Counted from the stretch's first letter, positions 15,705 to 23,933 are shown. The stretch: 64,000 nt of DNA from Flavobacterium gilvum (GCF_001761465.1 NZ_CP017479.1:1984001-2048000); one strand, 5' to 3'. Notes: generated by a model from the letters alone, not told the origin. Numbers and translations are program-made.

Positions 15705-16166
15705 ATGGAAACTTCAACCGAAAGAAACATTGCCGCTCTGACCCATTTGAGCACTTTGACCCAATATTTTATTCCTTTTGGAAATTATATTTTTCCTATT
15801 GTATTTTGGACATCCAAAAAAGACCAATCGGAATTTGTAAACCATAACGGGAAACAAGCATTAAATTTTCAATTGAGCATATTAATTTACTCACTGGTTT
15901 TGGCGGTAATTGCTATTCCTATATTTCTTTATACCGTTTTGAAAAACATCTCTTTTAATGATATTATACATAATGTTGACGAAGATGTCATTTTTCAAAA
16001 TTTTAATTATGCAGACAGTATAGGGATTTTGACAATTGCAGTTTTGGCACTTTTAATAATTGCCATTATTAAAATAGCCGAATTCTTTTTGGTCATCTAT
16101 GCATCGGTCAAAGCTTCGAATGGCGAAGAATATAATTATCCGTTTACGATACCATTTTTGAAATAG
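15705..16166 (+). CDS. DUF4870 domain-containing membrane protein
   Basis: A 153-residue membrane protein of the DUF4870 (Tic20-like) type. The N-terminal segment ERNIAALTHLSTLTQYFIPFGNYIFPIVFW and the motif SEFVNHNGKQALNFQLS are the usual hallmarks. Three to four hydrophobic segments follow, and the C-terminus has the ASVKASNGEEYNYPFTIPFL ending typical of the family. Function is not established. In flavobacteria such genes often neighbour PadR/PspC/GIN genes, as here, and a role in envelope homeostasis is a guess from that context. Confidence 0.8.
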   Translation: METSTERNIAALTHLSTLTQYFIPFGNYIFPIVFWTSKKDQSEFVNHNGKQALNFQLSILIYSLVLAVIAIPIFLYTVLKNISFNDIIHNVDEDVIFQNFNYADSIGILTIAVLALLIIAIIKIAEFFLVIYASVKASNGEEYNYPFTIPFLK

Positions 16167-16175
16167 GTTTTTTAA

Positions 16176-16293
16176 AGTAATTAGTCCTTAGTTGTTAGTC
16201 CTTAGTCTTTTGAAATTAAAAGGATTCATCTTTAACAATTAAAAAAAAAATAAAAGCTAACAACTAAGGACTAACAACTAAGGACTAATTACT
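16176..16293. repeat. 30-bp perfect inverted repeat
   Basis: Positions 16176-16205 and 16264-16293 are exact reverse complements around a 58-base A/T-rich spacer. Each arm itself holds two copies of TTAGTCCTTAGTT-like sequence. It sits between the DUF4870 and PadR genes and could form a long hairpin in RNA; it may be a terminator or a mobile intergenic repeat. The remaining bases up to 16409 hold no gene. Confidence 0.9.
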
Positions 16294-16409
16294 AAGTACT
16301 ATAATAATCATCAATCATCACCCGAGGCGCAGACGAATTGTTTGGAGCGTAGCGGAAAAAATCAAAAAATGAACAGTTTAATCAAAAAATCAACTCAAAT
16401 TGCAACATT

Positions 16410-16739
16410 ATGAACATTGAAAACACTAAAGCCCAGATGCGTAAAGGTGTTCTTGAGTTTTGTATCTTATCAGTTTTAAAAGAGAAAGACGCTTATACCT
16501 CAGAAATATTAGACACTTTAAAAAACGCTAAATTGTTGGTTGTGGAGGGTACCATCTATCCACTCTTGACCCGATTAAAAAACGATGGATTACTTAACTA
16601 TCGTTGGGAAGAATCCACATCGGGACCGCCTAGAAAATACTATGGGCTGACCGAAATTGGACAAACTTTCCTAAAAGAATTGGATGGCACATGGACGGAA
16701 CTGTCTGATGCCGTTAACTTAATAACCAACCAAAAATAA
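16410..16739 (+). CDS. PadR-family transcriptional regulator
   Basis: A 109-residue winged-helix regulator of the PadR type. The N-terminal part (KGVLEFCILSVLKEKDAYTSEIL) and the recognition-helix region (VVEGTIYPLLTRLKNDGLLNYRW) followed by the wing (GPPRKYYGLTEIG) are diagnostic. It is followed after 5 bases by the PspC-domain gene and then two GIN-domain genes, so it most likely represses this operon and responds to an unknown signal; no operator is obvious. Confidence 0.9.
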   Translation: MNIENTKAQMRKGVLEFCILSVLKEKDAYTSEILDTLKNAKLLVVEGTIYPLLTRLKNDGLLNYRWEESTSGPPRKYYGLTEIGQTFLKELDGTWTELSDAVNLITNQK

Positions 16740-16744
16740 TAGTC

Positions 16745-18472
16745 ATGAACAAAACTGTAAACATAAATCTAGGTGGAATGTTCTTCCATATTGACGAAGA
16801 TGCATACCAAAAATTAACCCGATATTTTGATGCAATAAAAAAATCACTGTCAAAATCATCTGGACAAGACGAAATTATCAAGGATATCGAAATGAGAGTT
16901 TCGGAATTATTGACTGAAAAACAAAAATCGGAAAAACACGTAGTGACTCTTAGAGAAGTAGACGAAGTGATTGCCGTTATGGGACAACCGGAGGATTACA
17001 TTATTGAAGAAGATGGTCCAAGTCCAACAAATTACAGTACCTATTCGGCTCCAAGAACTACCAAAAAATTGTACCGCGACAAAGAAAACGGAATGATTGG
17101 TGGAGTTGCCACAGGTTTGGGGCACTATTTTGGGATTGATGCTGTATGGCTGAAAATTTTGTTTTTGGTATTCGTAATTGCTGGATTCGGAACAGGAATT
17201 TTGGTGTACATCATCCTTTGGATTGTAACTCCTGAGGCGGTAACAACCTCTGAAAAACTGGAAATGACCGGAGAACCAGTTACTATTTCGAACATCGAAA
17301 AAAAAGTTCGCGAGGAATTTGACAATGTTTCAGGCAAATTGAAAAATGTTGATTACGATAAATTTGGTAACCAAGTAAAGACTGGAGCTAATAAAATAGG
17401 CAGTGGACTAGGAGATTTCATAATGACTGTTTTTAAAGTTTTTGCAAAATTTCTTGGAGTATTATTGATAATGGGAGGTTTAACTGTTTTGGTTTTACTT
17501 CTGATAGGAATATTCACTTTGGGGACAAGCGTTTCAATGCATTATCCTTGGCAAAGCTTTGTCGAAGCCGGAAATTTGACTGATTATCCTGTTTGGGCTT
17601 TTGGTTTATTAATGTTTCTTGCTGTAGGTATCCCGTTCTTTTTCATGACATTATTAGGGTTCAAATTGTTGGCTCCCAATATGAAATCGATTGGAAATAT
17701 TGCAAAATACACTTTATTGGGAGTTTGGTTAATCGCAGTGTCATTGGCTATATCTATTGGAATCAACCAGATGACAGCTTTTGCGATAAGCGGAAGAACC
17801 GTTAAAAAAGAGACAATTGCTTTAAAACCAGCAGATACACTGTTGATAAAATTCGTACACAATGATTACTTTGCCAAAGATGTAAACGATCGAAATGATT
17901 TTATGATTACAAAAGACTCTTCGGATAATGATATTATTTATTCTAATAATGTTCACATCAAAATCCAAAAATCAGATGAAAAATACGCCTATCTTCAAAT
18001 TGATAAGGAAGCCAAAGGAAAGTCATTGACAGAAGCTAAAAAAAGATCGGAAGCAATTCGTTACGGCTATAAAATAATCGGGAACCAATTGATTTTGGAT
18101 AATTATTTGATTACAGAATCCAAAAATAAATTTCGTGACCAAGAAGTAGAAATCATACTTTATTTACCAGAAGGAACTTTGTTTAAAACAGATTCTAGTG
18201 TTCAGGATTATGACTGGTCTGATGATGAATTTTTCAATCTTCATTATAGCTCAGACAAATACACTTACAAAGTAGATGAATCAAAAGTAAAATGCTTGGA
18301 TTGTCCAGCCGATGAAAATGATCACGATGATTTGGAAAACAACGACAGCGAAACCAACGTGACCATTACAAAAAATGGTGTTACTATCGAAAAAGATTCG
18401 GTTGTTAAAACCAAAAAAGAATTTAAAGAATTGAAAATAAACAAAGACGGTATAATTATCAAAACAGAATAG
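16745..18472 (+). CDS. PspC-domain inner-membrane protein
   Basis: A 575-residue protein. Residues 1-90 are a soluble domain, residues 108-166 a PspC domain (LYRDKENGMIGGVATGLGHYFGIDAVWLK then a long hydrophobic helix ending VTPEA). About four further transmembrane segments lie in 215-350, and a C-terminal extracytoplasmic beta-rich region carries the 'toast-rack'-like strands and acidic end. PspC proteins sense envelope stress; the flavobacterial version combines this with an adhesin-like C-terminus. It sits in an operon with PadR and two DUF2807/GIN proteins separated by 2-5 bases. Confidence 0.85.
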   Translation: MNKTVNINLGGMFFHIDEDAYQKLTRYFDAIKKSLSKSSGQDEIIKDIEMRVSELLTEKQKSEKHVVTLREVDEVIAVMGQPEDYIIEEDGPSPTNYSTYSAPRTTKKLYRDKENGMIGGVATGLGHYFGIDAVWLKILFLVFVIAGFGTGILVYIILWIVTPEAVTTSEKLEMTGEPVTISNIEKKVREEFDNVSGKLKNVDYDKFGNQVKTGANKIGSGLGDFIMTVFKVFAKFLGVLLIMGGLTVLVLLLIGIFTLGTSVSMHYPWQSFVEAGNLTDYPVWAFGLLMFLAVGIPFFFMTLLGFKLLAPNMKSIGNIAKYTLLGVWLIAVSLAISIGINQMTAFAISGRTVKKETIALKPADTLLIKFVHNDYFAKDVNDRNDFMITKDSSDNDIIYSNNVHIKIQKSDEKYAYLQIDKEAKGKSLTEAKKRSEAIRYGYKIIGNQLILDNYLITESKNKFRDQEVEIILYLPEGTLFKTDSSVQDYDWSDDEFFNLHYSSDKYTYKVDESKVKCLDCPADENDHDDLENNDSETNVTITKNGVTIEKDSVVKTKKEFKELKINKDGIIIKTE

Positions 18473-18474
18473 TC

Positions 18475-19215
18475 ATGATAAAAGTCATCACAATAATCAC
18501 AAATTTCATAGTCGTTACTCTGATGGCCTTGCTTTTTGGGTCCTGTAACCAGATAGGAAATATGAATTCTATAACTGGCAGTGGTCACGTAACTACCGAA
18601 AAAAGGGAAGTTTCGGGTGATTTTAAAAGTGTAACCGTAAGCAATGCACTTGACCTTGTTATTGAACAATCAGACAAAACAGAAATCATTGTTGAGGCCG
18701 ATGATAATTTGCAAAAAGAAATTACCACAAAAAACGAAAACGGCACGTTGGTAATTTCTTGTTCAAAAGGTAATTTTAATAATATCACTTCAAAAAAAAT
18801 AACAGTAAAAATGCCTGTTATAGAGGGATTAGAAGCTTCTTCGGCAGCAACGATAAATTCTGGTACGACACTAAAAGGAATTATTCTTTCTTTAGTATCA
18901 TCAAGTGGAGCATCCATACATGCCTCAGTCGAATACGAAATTATTCAATTGAACGGAAGCAGCGCGAGCAACCAGGACATTAAGGGTAAATCCTTACAAA
19001 TTGAAGCAAAAACTTCTAGTGCAAGTGTTATTGATGCTACAGACCTATTAGCAAACTTAGTAGTGGCCAGTTCATCCAGCGGTGGTTCGATAACCGTGCA
19101 ACCGATCGTAAAATTAAAAGCAGAAGCTTCAAGCGGAGGAAGTATTTCTTACAAAGGATCGCCAAAATCGGTTCAAAAAGAAGAAAGTTCAGGTGGAAGT
19201 ATTCATCAGGATTAA
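18475..19215 (+). CDS. GIN-domain (DUF2807) lipoprotein
   Basis: A 246-residue secreted lipoprotein: hydrophobic signal with lipobox-like FGSC (about residue 24), then a head-GIN domain with SGHVTTEKREVSGDFKSVTVSNALDLVIEQ at its start. The remainder is repetitive short strands rich in Ser/Gly (SSGASIHAS, SSSSGGSI, ASSGGSISYKGSP, ESSGGSIHQD) that form a right-handed beta solenoid. It probably lies in the periplasm or at the cell surface; a carbohydrate or envelope role is presumed. It starts 2 bases after the PspC gene. Confidence 0.85.
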   Translation: MIKVITIITNFIVVTLMALLFGSCNQIGNMNSITGSGHVTTEKREVSGDFKSVTVSNALDLVIEQSDKTEIIVEADDNLQKEITTKNENGTLVISCSKGNFNNITSKKITVKMPVIEGLEASSAATINSGTTLKGIILSLVSSSGASIHASVEYEIIQLNGSSASNQDIKGKSLQIEAKTSSASVIDATDLLANLVVASSSSGGSITVQPIVKLKAEASSGGSISYKGSPKSVQKEESSGGSIHQD

Positions 19216-19236
19216 TCTGTCAAACTCAAAAAAATC

Positions 19237-19268
19237 AAAAATCACCTATCAAAATGGGTGATTTTTTT
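19237..19268 (+). terminator. terminator of the PadR-PspC-GIN operon
   Basis: AAAAATCACC (19237-19246) pairs with GGTGATTTTT (19257-19266) and ends in a T run. The T run leads directly into the -7 element of the next gene. Confidence 0.85.
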
Positions 19269-19275
19269 ATATTTG
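19268..19275 (+). promoter_or_regulatory. promoter -7 element of the second GIN-domain gene
   Basis: TATATTTG matches TAnnTTTG, 24 bases before the ATG at 19299. It shows that the second GIN gene is separately transcribed and excludes the longer upstream reading frame that would begin before the promoter. Confidence 0.6.
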
Positions 19276-19298
19276 CATCTCAACCCAAATTGTATAAA

Positions 19299-20132
19299 AT
19301 GAAATATTCATGCTTATTTGTATTCTTCTTTTTAGCCACCACATTGACTATTGGTCAAAATAAAGAAAGAATAAAAGGTTCAAAAAATGTTGTTGAAAAA
19401 ACGAAAGAAGTTGGAGAATTTTCTGCTGTGGAAATCGAAGACAATCTGACTGTTTTTCTAGAAAAAGGAGATAAAAACGAGATAAAAATTGATGCAGACG
19501 ATAATATTCACGACAATATTACCTTTGATCTAAAAGAAAAATCACTTCGAATTTATACTTCAAAGGAAATTACCAATTTTAAAAAATTAGTTCTTAAAAT
19601 TAAATATACCAGTGAATTACATTCGGTAGTGGCAAAAAATGCAACCGTTATAAACGCGCTTGAAACTGTTATGTTGGACAGTGTTTCGTTTAAATCATTG
19701 GATTTTTCCAAATTATATCTGAATGTCAGTTCAAAGAATTTTTCATTGGTCGCTGATGACAAATCCAAAGTTGAATTGAATTTGAAAGCCGAAAAAGCAA
19801 ATATTCAATTGAACAAAACTGCCCAAGTAAAAGCTTTGATTGCCTCGACAGACGCTTCATTGGACTTGTCCGAAAAAGCGACCGCAATCATTGAAGGTGA
19901 TGTTGTCAATGGTTTTATCAAACAAAACAACAATTCGATATTTACAGGAAATAATTTTACAATAAAAAATGCAGATGTTACAGCCAAAGGAGCTGCAATC
20001 TGTAATGTATTGGCTGATACCTCACTAATAATTGATGCTGATAATGCTTCTAAAATCTTTGTACTTGGTAAACCTAAAATAGAAGTTCGAAAATTTCTTG
20101 GCGAAGCACAGTTGATTAAAAAAGCGAAATAA
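19299..20132 (+). CDS. second GIN-domain (DUF2807) exported protein
   Basis: A 277-residue protein from the ATG at 19299. It has a signal peptide (KYSCLFVFFFLATTLTIGQ) with no lipobox, then the GIN pattern SKNVVEKTKEVGEFSAVEIEDNLTVFLEKGDKNEIKIDADDN. The C-terminal half is short repeating strands (KADVTAKGAAICNVLADTSLIIDADNASKIFVLGKPK). It is a diverged relative of the preceding gene, under its own promoter and ending at a bidirectional terminator. Confidence 0.8.
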   Translation: MKYSCLFVFFFLATTLTIGQNKERIKGSKNVVEKTKEVGEFSAVEIEDNLTVFLEKGDKNEIKIDADDNIHDNITFDLKEKSLRIYTSKEITNFKKLVLKIKYTSELHSVVAKNATVINALETVMLDSVSFKSLDFSKLYLNVSSKNFSLVADDKSKVELNLKAEKANIQLNKTAQVKALIASTDASLDLSEKATAIIEGDVVNGFIKQNNNSIFTGNNFTIKNADVTAKGAAICNVLADTSLIIDADNASKIFVLGKPKIEVRKFLGEAQLIKKAK

Positions 20133-20152
20133 TAGCGTTTTTTCTTTCTCAT

Positions 20153-20188
20153 AAAAAAAGTCCCAAATTTTAAATTGGGACTTTTTTT
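20153..20188. terminator. bidirectional terminator between the GIN gene and trxB
   Basis: AAAAAAAGTCCCAA (20153-20166) and TTGGGACTTTTTTT (20175-20188) form a perfect 14-bp stem with A and T tails on opposite sides, serving two converging genes. Confidence 0.9.
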
Positions 20189-20242
20189 TTAACCTTTTAA
20201 ACCTTTTGAAATTTTTTAAAAGTAATTTAATGCTATTGCAAA

Positions 20243-21217
20243 TTAACTAATTACTTTTTCTTCCACTTCAGATTCTTTAGCGGCCAAATAACGCTCAGCA
20301 TCCAAAGCAGCCATGCAACCTGTTCCGGCAGCAGTAATTGCCTGGCGATATACATGATCGGCAGCATCTCCGGCTACAAATACACCTTCTACGTTTGTTT
20401 TTGAAGTTCCTGGAACATTTATAATGTAACCAGTTTCATCAAGAGTAAGATAATCTCTGAAAATATCAGTATTTGGTTTATGGCCAATAGCAGCAAAGAA
20501 ACCAGTTGCAGGAATGTCAAAAATTTCTCCAGTAGTTTTGTTTTTTGCTTTTACTCCATTTACTACTTGACCGTCTCCTAAAATCTCAACTGTATCGTGG
20601 TTCATCAAAATAGAAATATTTTCTGTTTTGCGAACGCGCGCTTCCATAATTTTGGACGCTCTGAATTTATCACTACGAACCAGCATTGTTACTTTGGAAC
20701 ATAATTTGGATAAATAATGAGCTTCTTCACAAGCCGAATCTCCAGCTCCTACAATTACAACTTCTTGATTTCTGTAGAAGAATCCGTCACAAACGGCACA
20801 AGCCGAAACTCCACCTCCCATTTTCAAATAATGTTGCTCTGATTCCAAACCTAAATATTTTGCTGAAGCTCCTGTTGAGATAATTACAGTTTCGCAATGC
20901 AATTCTATTTTGTCATTAATCCAGACTTTATGAATGTCTCCAGAGAAATCAACTTTGGTAGCCCATCCATCACGTACATCTGCACCAAAGCGTTGTGCCT
21001 GCTGTTGCAACTGAATCATCATTTCGGGACCGGTAACTCCATCTACATAACCTGGAAAATTTTCCACTTCATTGGTCGTTGTCAATTGACCTCCCGGCTG
21101 CATTCCTTGGTACAATACAGGATTCATGTTGGCTCTGGCGGCATATATCGCAGCAGTATAACCCGCTGGTCCGGAACCTATAATAAGGCATTTAATTTTT
21201 TCTATTGTATCTGACAT
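20243..21217 (-). CDS. trxB: thioredoxin-disulfide reductase
   Basis: A 324-residue flavoenzyme that transfers electrons from NADPH through FAD to thioredoxin. The FAD-binding motif GSGPAGYTAAIYAARA is at residues 14-29, the redox pair CAVC at 140-143, the NADPH motif VGAGDSACEEA at about 155-165, and the second FAD motif GVFVAGDAAD at about 278-287. Length matches the family. It has its own -7 element (21238-21245) and shares the downstream bidirectional terminator. Nothing unusual is seen apart from Val in place of the common Thr in the redox motif. Confidence 0.97.
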   Translation of the reverse strand: MSDTIEKIKCLIIGSGPAGYTAAIYAARANMNPVLYQGMQPGGQLTTTNEVENFPGYVDGVTGPEMMIQLQQQAQRFGADVRDGWATKVDFSGDIHKVWINDKIELHCETVIISTGASAKYLGLESEQHYLKMGGGVSACAVCDGFFYRNQEVVIVGAGDSACEEAHYLSKLCSKVTMLVRSDKFRASKIMEARVRKTENISILMNHDTVEILGDGQVVNGVKAKNKTTGEIFDIPATGFFAAIGHKPNTDIFRDYLTLDETGYIINVPGTSKTNVEGVFVAGDAADHVYRQAITAAGTGCMAALDAERYLAAKESEVEEKVIS

Positions 21218-21237
21218 AATTATATTTTTTTGAGTTA

Positions 21238-21245
21238 CAAATGTA
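21238..21245 (-). promoter_or_regulatory. promoter -7 element of trxB
   Basis: On the minus strand TACATTTG (TAnnTTTG) lies 20 bases before the trxB ATG. Confidence 0.55.
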
Positions 21246-21327
21246 AACTTTATTACTAAAAAATACCTACCTAAATAAATCCAAAAAACTGATACAGAAA
21301 TAAATTTTAATTATTTTAAAAAAATGT

Positions 21328-21357
21328 TTTGAAAAGCAGAATAAAAACCTATCTTTG
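21328..21357 (+). promoter_or_regulatory. promoter of tRNA-Pro
   Basis: TTTG at 21328-21331 and TATCTTTG at 21350-21357 are 18 bases apart, a close match to the Bacteroidota -33/-7 promoter, and end 11 bases before the tRNA. Confidence 0.7.
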
Positions 21358-21368
21358 CACTCGCTTTT

Positions 21369-21443
21369 CGGGGTGTAGCGTAGCCCGGTTATCGCGCCTG
21401 CTTTGGGAGCAGGAGGCCGCAGGTTCGAATCCTGCCACCCCGA
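21369..21443 (+). tRNA. tRNA-Pro (anticodon TGG)
   Basis: The acceptor stem CGGGGTG (21369-21375) pairs with CACCCCG (21436-21442). The anticodon stem CCTGC/GCAGG encloses the loop TTTGGGA with TGG at 21404-21406, and the T arm contains GGTTCGAATCC. The discriminator A is at 21443 and CCA is not encoded. It is followed by its own terminator. Confidence 0.97.
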
Positions 21444-21444
21444 C

Positions 21445-21477
21445 AAAAAGCCGAACAGTGATGTTCGGCTTTTTTTG
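21445..21477 (+). terminator. terminator after tRNA-Pro
   Basis: AAAAAGCCGAAC and GTTCGGCTTTTTTT form a 10-12 bp stem with a 6-base loop and T tail. Confidence 0.9.
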
Positions 21478-21507
21478 TGCCAAAAAAAGTTCCGTAAAAC
21501 CGATAGT

Positions 21508-21515
21508 TAAAAATC
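21508..21515. repeat. 8-bp target site duplication, left copy
   Basis: TAAAAATC directly precedes the left IS end and is identical to 23029-23036 after the right end. An 8-bp duplication is what ISL3-family elements make. Confidence 0.85.
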
Positions 21516-21681
21516 GGATCAATCCTAAAACCTGTGGGGAAGTAAAATTTATGCATAGATATTGGTTAGCCTGAAAAGGAAGAATCCAATGTTTCTAAGG
21601 ATCAATCCCAAAACCTGTGGGGAAGTAAAATTTATGCATAGATATTGGTTAGCCTGAAAAGGAAGAATCCAATGTTTCTAA
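21516..21681. repeat. 83-bp tandem duplication of the IS left end
   Basis: 21516-21598 and 21599-21681 are identical except T/C at the tenth-eleventh base (AATCCT versus AATCCC). Each copy holds the terminal inverted repeat and the last codons of the transposase. Because the target duplication abuts the outer copy, either the element transposed with two ends or the duplication arose after insertion. Confidence 0.95.
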
Positions 21682-22618
21682 CCCCTCTAAATTGAGATCT
21701 AAACGCTTTTATTTTTGCATTAAAAGATTCAGCTGAAGCATTGGTACTTCTGTTATCAAAATAATTCAAGATTGTTTGATAGTGATTCTCTATTGATCGT
21801 GAGATTGTGTTAAAGGATTTAAATCCGGATTGATTTACTTTCTCGTGCCATTTAGCCAATCTTGAGAGTCCAATAATTTTATTCTGTGTATTCTCGAAGA
21901 TGTTTCTTAAGTCTTGAGCTAATTCATATGCTTTTTGGATTTCAGGATATAAATCGAACAATATTATAGCTCTAATTATTTGGCTTTTTGACCATTTAGA
22001 CTTGTTTTTGTTGAGAAAGTGCCGGCTTCTGGCTAATAATTGCTTATTGGTATCTCCATTTGATAACATTTGAGATTCGTACTTAATTTTACTGCTTTTA
22101 GCCTTCTCAATAGCTTCGTTTTCTAGGTCTATCGCTTGCCAACGGTATTTTACTCTGATTTCTTGTAAAGCGTCTAGTGCTAGTTTTTGAACATGGAAAC
22201 GGTCGGTGACTTGAATTGCATTTGGAAAACATTTCTTGGCTATTAATCCCATATTTGCTGCCATATCCAAAGTAATTTCTTTGACTTGCTTGCGCTGTTT
22301 GATTGGGATTTGTTCAATGAAAGATATTACCGTTTCCGCTTTAGTTCCAGCAATCATAGCAACTATGGTTCCTTTTCTTCCTTTAGCCGCTTTGTTGGTT
22401 ACAACGGTATATAGTTCGCCATTGGAGAGGGAAGTTTCATCTATTGACAAGCGTTTGCCTATATTTTGGGGAAAGAGAAGCCATTTTTCCGCATGTTTGA
22501 GTTGATCCCAAGCTTTGAAATTACTTAAAAACTCTTTGTATTGATATTGTAAATTTCTACCTGAAACTCCATAGAAAGAGGCAATGGCATTACAATCATT
22601 TGGTTTGGAATCTATTGA
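21632..22618 (-). CDS. ISAon1-family transposase, catalytic part
   Basis: ISL3-type DDE transposase. The reading frame is open from about 22618 to the TAA at 21632-21634, but the first recognised start-like codon is a TTG at 22450, which leaves 272 residues. The upstream 55 residues in the same frame (NDCNAIASFYGVSG ... HAEKWLLFPQNIGKRLSIDE) look like the normal family sequence, so translation probably enters from the short upstream frame by a +1 shift or reinitiation. Visible catalytic landmarks are SIDETS (first Asp), TLDMAANM then DRFHVQKLA (second Asp), and STNASAESFNAKIKAFR (Glu). Confidence 0.85.
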   Translation of the reverse strand, partial: SIDSKPNDCNAIASFYGVSGRNLQYQYKEFLSNFKAWDQLKHAEKWLLFPQNIGKRLSIDETSLSNGELYTVVTNKAAKGRKGTIVAMIAGTKAETVISFIEQIPIKQRKQVKEITLDMAANMGLIAKKCFPNAIQVTDRFHVQKLALDALQEIRVKYRWQAIDLENEAIEKAKSSKIKYESQMLSNGDTNKQLLARSRHFLNKNKSKWSKSQIIRAIILFDLYPEIQKAYELAQDLRNIFENTQNKIIGLSRLAKWHEKVNQSGFKSFNTISRSIENHYQTILNYFDNRSTNASAESFNAKIKAFRSQFRGVRNIGFFLFRLTNIYA

Positions 22619-22967
22619 TCTCTTTTAAAAAAGACGCAAACTCTTGTGTTACTCGAGTGCCGTCCGCTACTAAACTCCAATCTCTAAACGCCACTTTTCC
22701 AGTGTCTTGGTTAAGCCATCTTCTGCGAGTGATATGCAAATACACTTGGTGTCCTCGGATAGGAAAATCCTGCACCGTTATCTCATCAAAGAATCCTTTT
22801 GAACTTAATTTAGACGCCCTGTATTCTTTAGGAACTGAATTAATCTCTCTAAGGTACAGATGAAGTATCTCATCTCCTTTTTCATAAGAAGTAAGTTCAA
22901 AATAATCTACAATTATTTCAGGTAATAACAATTTAAGTAAGTCGATAAAGGAATCTTGCATTGGCAT
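22596..22967 (-). CDS. ISAon1-family transposase N-terminal region protein
   Basis: A 123-residue protein forming the N-terminal DNA-binding portion of the ISAon1 group, encoded separately from the catalytic part. It contains FDEITVQDFPIRGHQVYLHITRRRWLNQDTG and ends at a TGA at 22596-22598. The main transposase frame overlaps its last 8 codons in the +1 phase. First ATG at 22967; 61 bases separate it from the right IS end. Confidence 0.85.
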   Translation of the reverse strand: MPMQDSFIDLLKLLLPEIIVDYFELTSYEKGDEILHLYLREINSVPKEYRASKLSSKGFFDEITVQDFPIRGHQVYLHITRRRWLNQDTGKVAFRDWSLVADGTRVTQEFASFLKEINRFQTK

Positions 22968-23028
22968 ATAATATGAAATGACAAATGTCTAGATTTTTAA
23001 ATTTCTCCACAACTTTTCGTCTTGATCC

Positions 23029-23036
23029 TAAAAATC
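23029..23036. repeat. 8-bp target site duplication, right copy
   Basis: TAAAAATC immediately after the right IS terminus, identical to 21508-21515. Confidence 0.85.
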
Positions 23037-23052
23037 CTTTTGGGGTATAAAT

Positions 23053-23090
23053 AAAAAAAGCTTCGTTTACTGAAAACGAAGCTTTTTTTT
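23053..23090. terminator. bidirectional terminator-like hairpin
   Basis: AAAAAAAGCTTCGTTT (23053-23068) pairs with AAACGAAGCTTTTTTT (23074-23089). It lies between the IS and grpE, and may insulate grpE from IS transcription. Confidence 0.85.
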
Positions 23091-23302
23091 TGATATAAGG
23101 CAATACTGAATTAATAATTATTATAGAAAACAACCTTATCTTCAAAAATTTGAGAGTTGTATTCTTTGGGGTACCGAATAAAAATCTGAATCCAAAAATA
23201 GCAAAAACTATAACGAAGTAGTCTTAAAAATATATTAAAGTTTTACTGAGTAAAAAGAGATTAATCGAATTTGGAAATTTTATTCTTAAAAAAAGATGAC
23301 AA

Positions 23303-23335
23303 TTTGACATTTTATAAGTTTTGGCAGTACTTTTG
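23303..23335 (+). promoter_or_regulatory. promoter of grpE-dnaJ
   Basis: TTTG at 23303-23306 and TACTTTTG at 23328-23335 fit the Bacteroidota promoter with 21-base spacing, 22 bases before the ATG at 23358. It excludes the longer reading frame that begins at 23271. Confidence 0.6.
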
Positions 23336-23357
23336 CAATCAAATAAACAATAAAAAC

Positions 23358-23933
23358 ATGTTTAAGAATATTTTTAAAAATAAAAGTAATATGACTACAG
23401 AAAATACAGAATTCGATCAAGAATTAGATGACGCGACTTTAGAGACTAATGCTAACGGAGAGCAACTTATTATTGAAGAATTAAGTGTTGAAGAGCAATT
23501 AACTCAAGACTTAGCCAAAGAAAAAGATAAGTTTTTGAGATTATTCGCTGAATTTGAAAATTACAAAAGACGTACGGCAAAGGAAAGAATAGAATTGTTC
23601 AAAACTGCCAATCAGGAAGTATTGCTTGCCATGTTACCAGTATTGGATGATTTTGACAGAGCAATTGTTGAAATCAGTAAGTCCGAAGATGAATCATTGG
23701 TTAAAGGTGTGGAATTGATTCACGAAAAACTAAAAGGAACTTTGGTTGCCAAAGGATTAGAGCAAGTTGAGGTAAGTGTTGGTGATTCTTTCAATGCTGA
23801 TTTTGCTGAGGCTATTACTCAAATTCCAGCTCCTTCTGAGGATATGAAAGGGAAAATTATTGATGTTCTTGAAAAAGGATACAAATTAGGAGACAAAATT
23901 ATTCGTTTTCCAAAAGTAGTGACTGGGAGCTAA
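23358..23933 (+). CDS. grpE: nucleotide exchange factor GrpE
   Basis: A 191-residue GrpE, the exchange factor for DnaK, starting at the ATG at 23358 just after a promoter (an ATG at 23391 is an alternative). The long N-terminal coiled-coil helix is visible (about residues 45-95, with FLRLFAEFENYKRRTAKERIELFKTAN). The C-terminal beta domain contains the family motif DSFNADFAEAITQIPAPSEDMKGKIIDVLEKGYKLGDKIIRFPKVVTG. dnaJ follows 130 bases later, and both are expected to work with DnaK encoded elsewhere. Confidence 0.96.
   Translation: MFKNIFKNKSNMTTENTEFDQELDDATLETNANGEQLIIEELSVEEQLTQDLAKEKDKFLRLFAEFENYKRRTAKERIELFKTANQEVLLAMLPVLDDFDRAIVEISKSEDESLVKGVELIHEKLKGTLVAKGLEQVEVSVGDSFNADFAEAITQIPAPSEDMKGKIIDVLEKGYKLGDKIIRFPKVVTGS

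Larger units (their letters stand above)
21516..23028 (-). mobile_element. ISL3/ISAon1-type insertion sequence with duplicated left end
   Basis: A 1513-bp element bounded by 8-bp direct repeats TAAAAATC. Its ends are imperfect inverted repeats: GGATCAATCCTAAAACCTGTGG inward from the left and GGATCAAGACGAAAAGTTGTGG inward from the right. It carries two minus-strand reading frames, a short N-terminal one and the main DDE transposase. The leftmost 83 bp (21516-21598) are repeated in tandem at 21599-21681 with one substitution, so without the duplication the element would be 1430 bp. The insertion lies 64 bases after tRNA-Pro and interrupts no gene that I can see. Confidence 0.9.

Noticed and set aside
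21329..21574. 81-codon open frame across the tRNA-Pro
   Set aside because: It is a read-through of the tRNA and its terminator, with no independent protein features.
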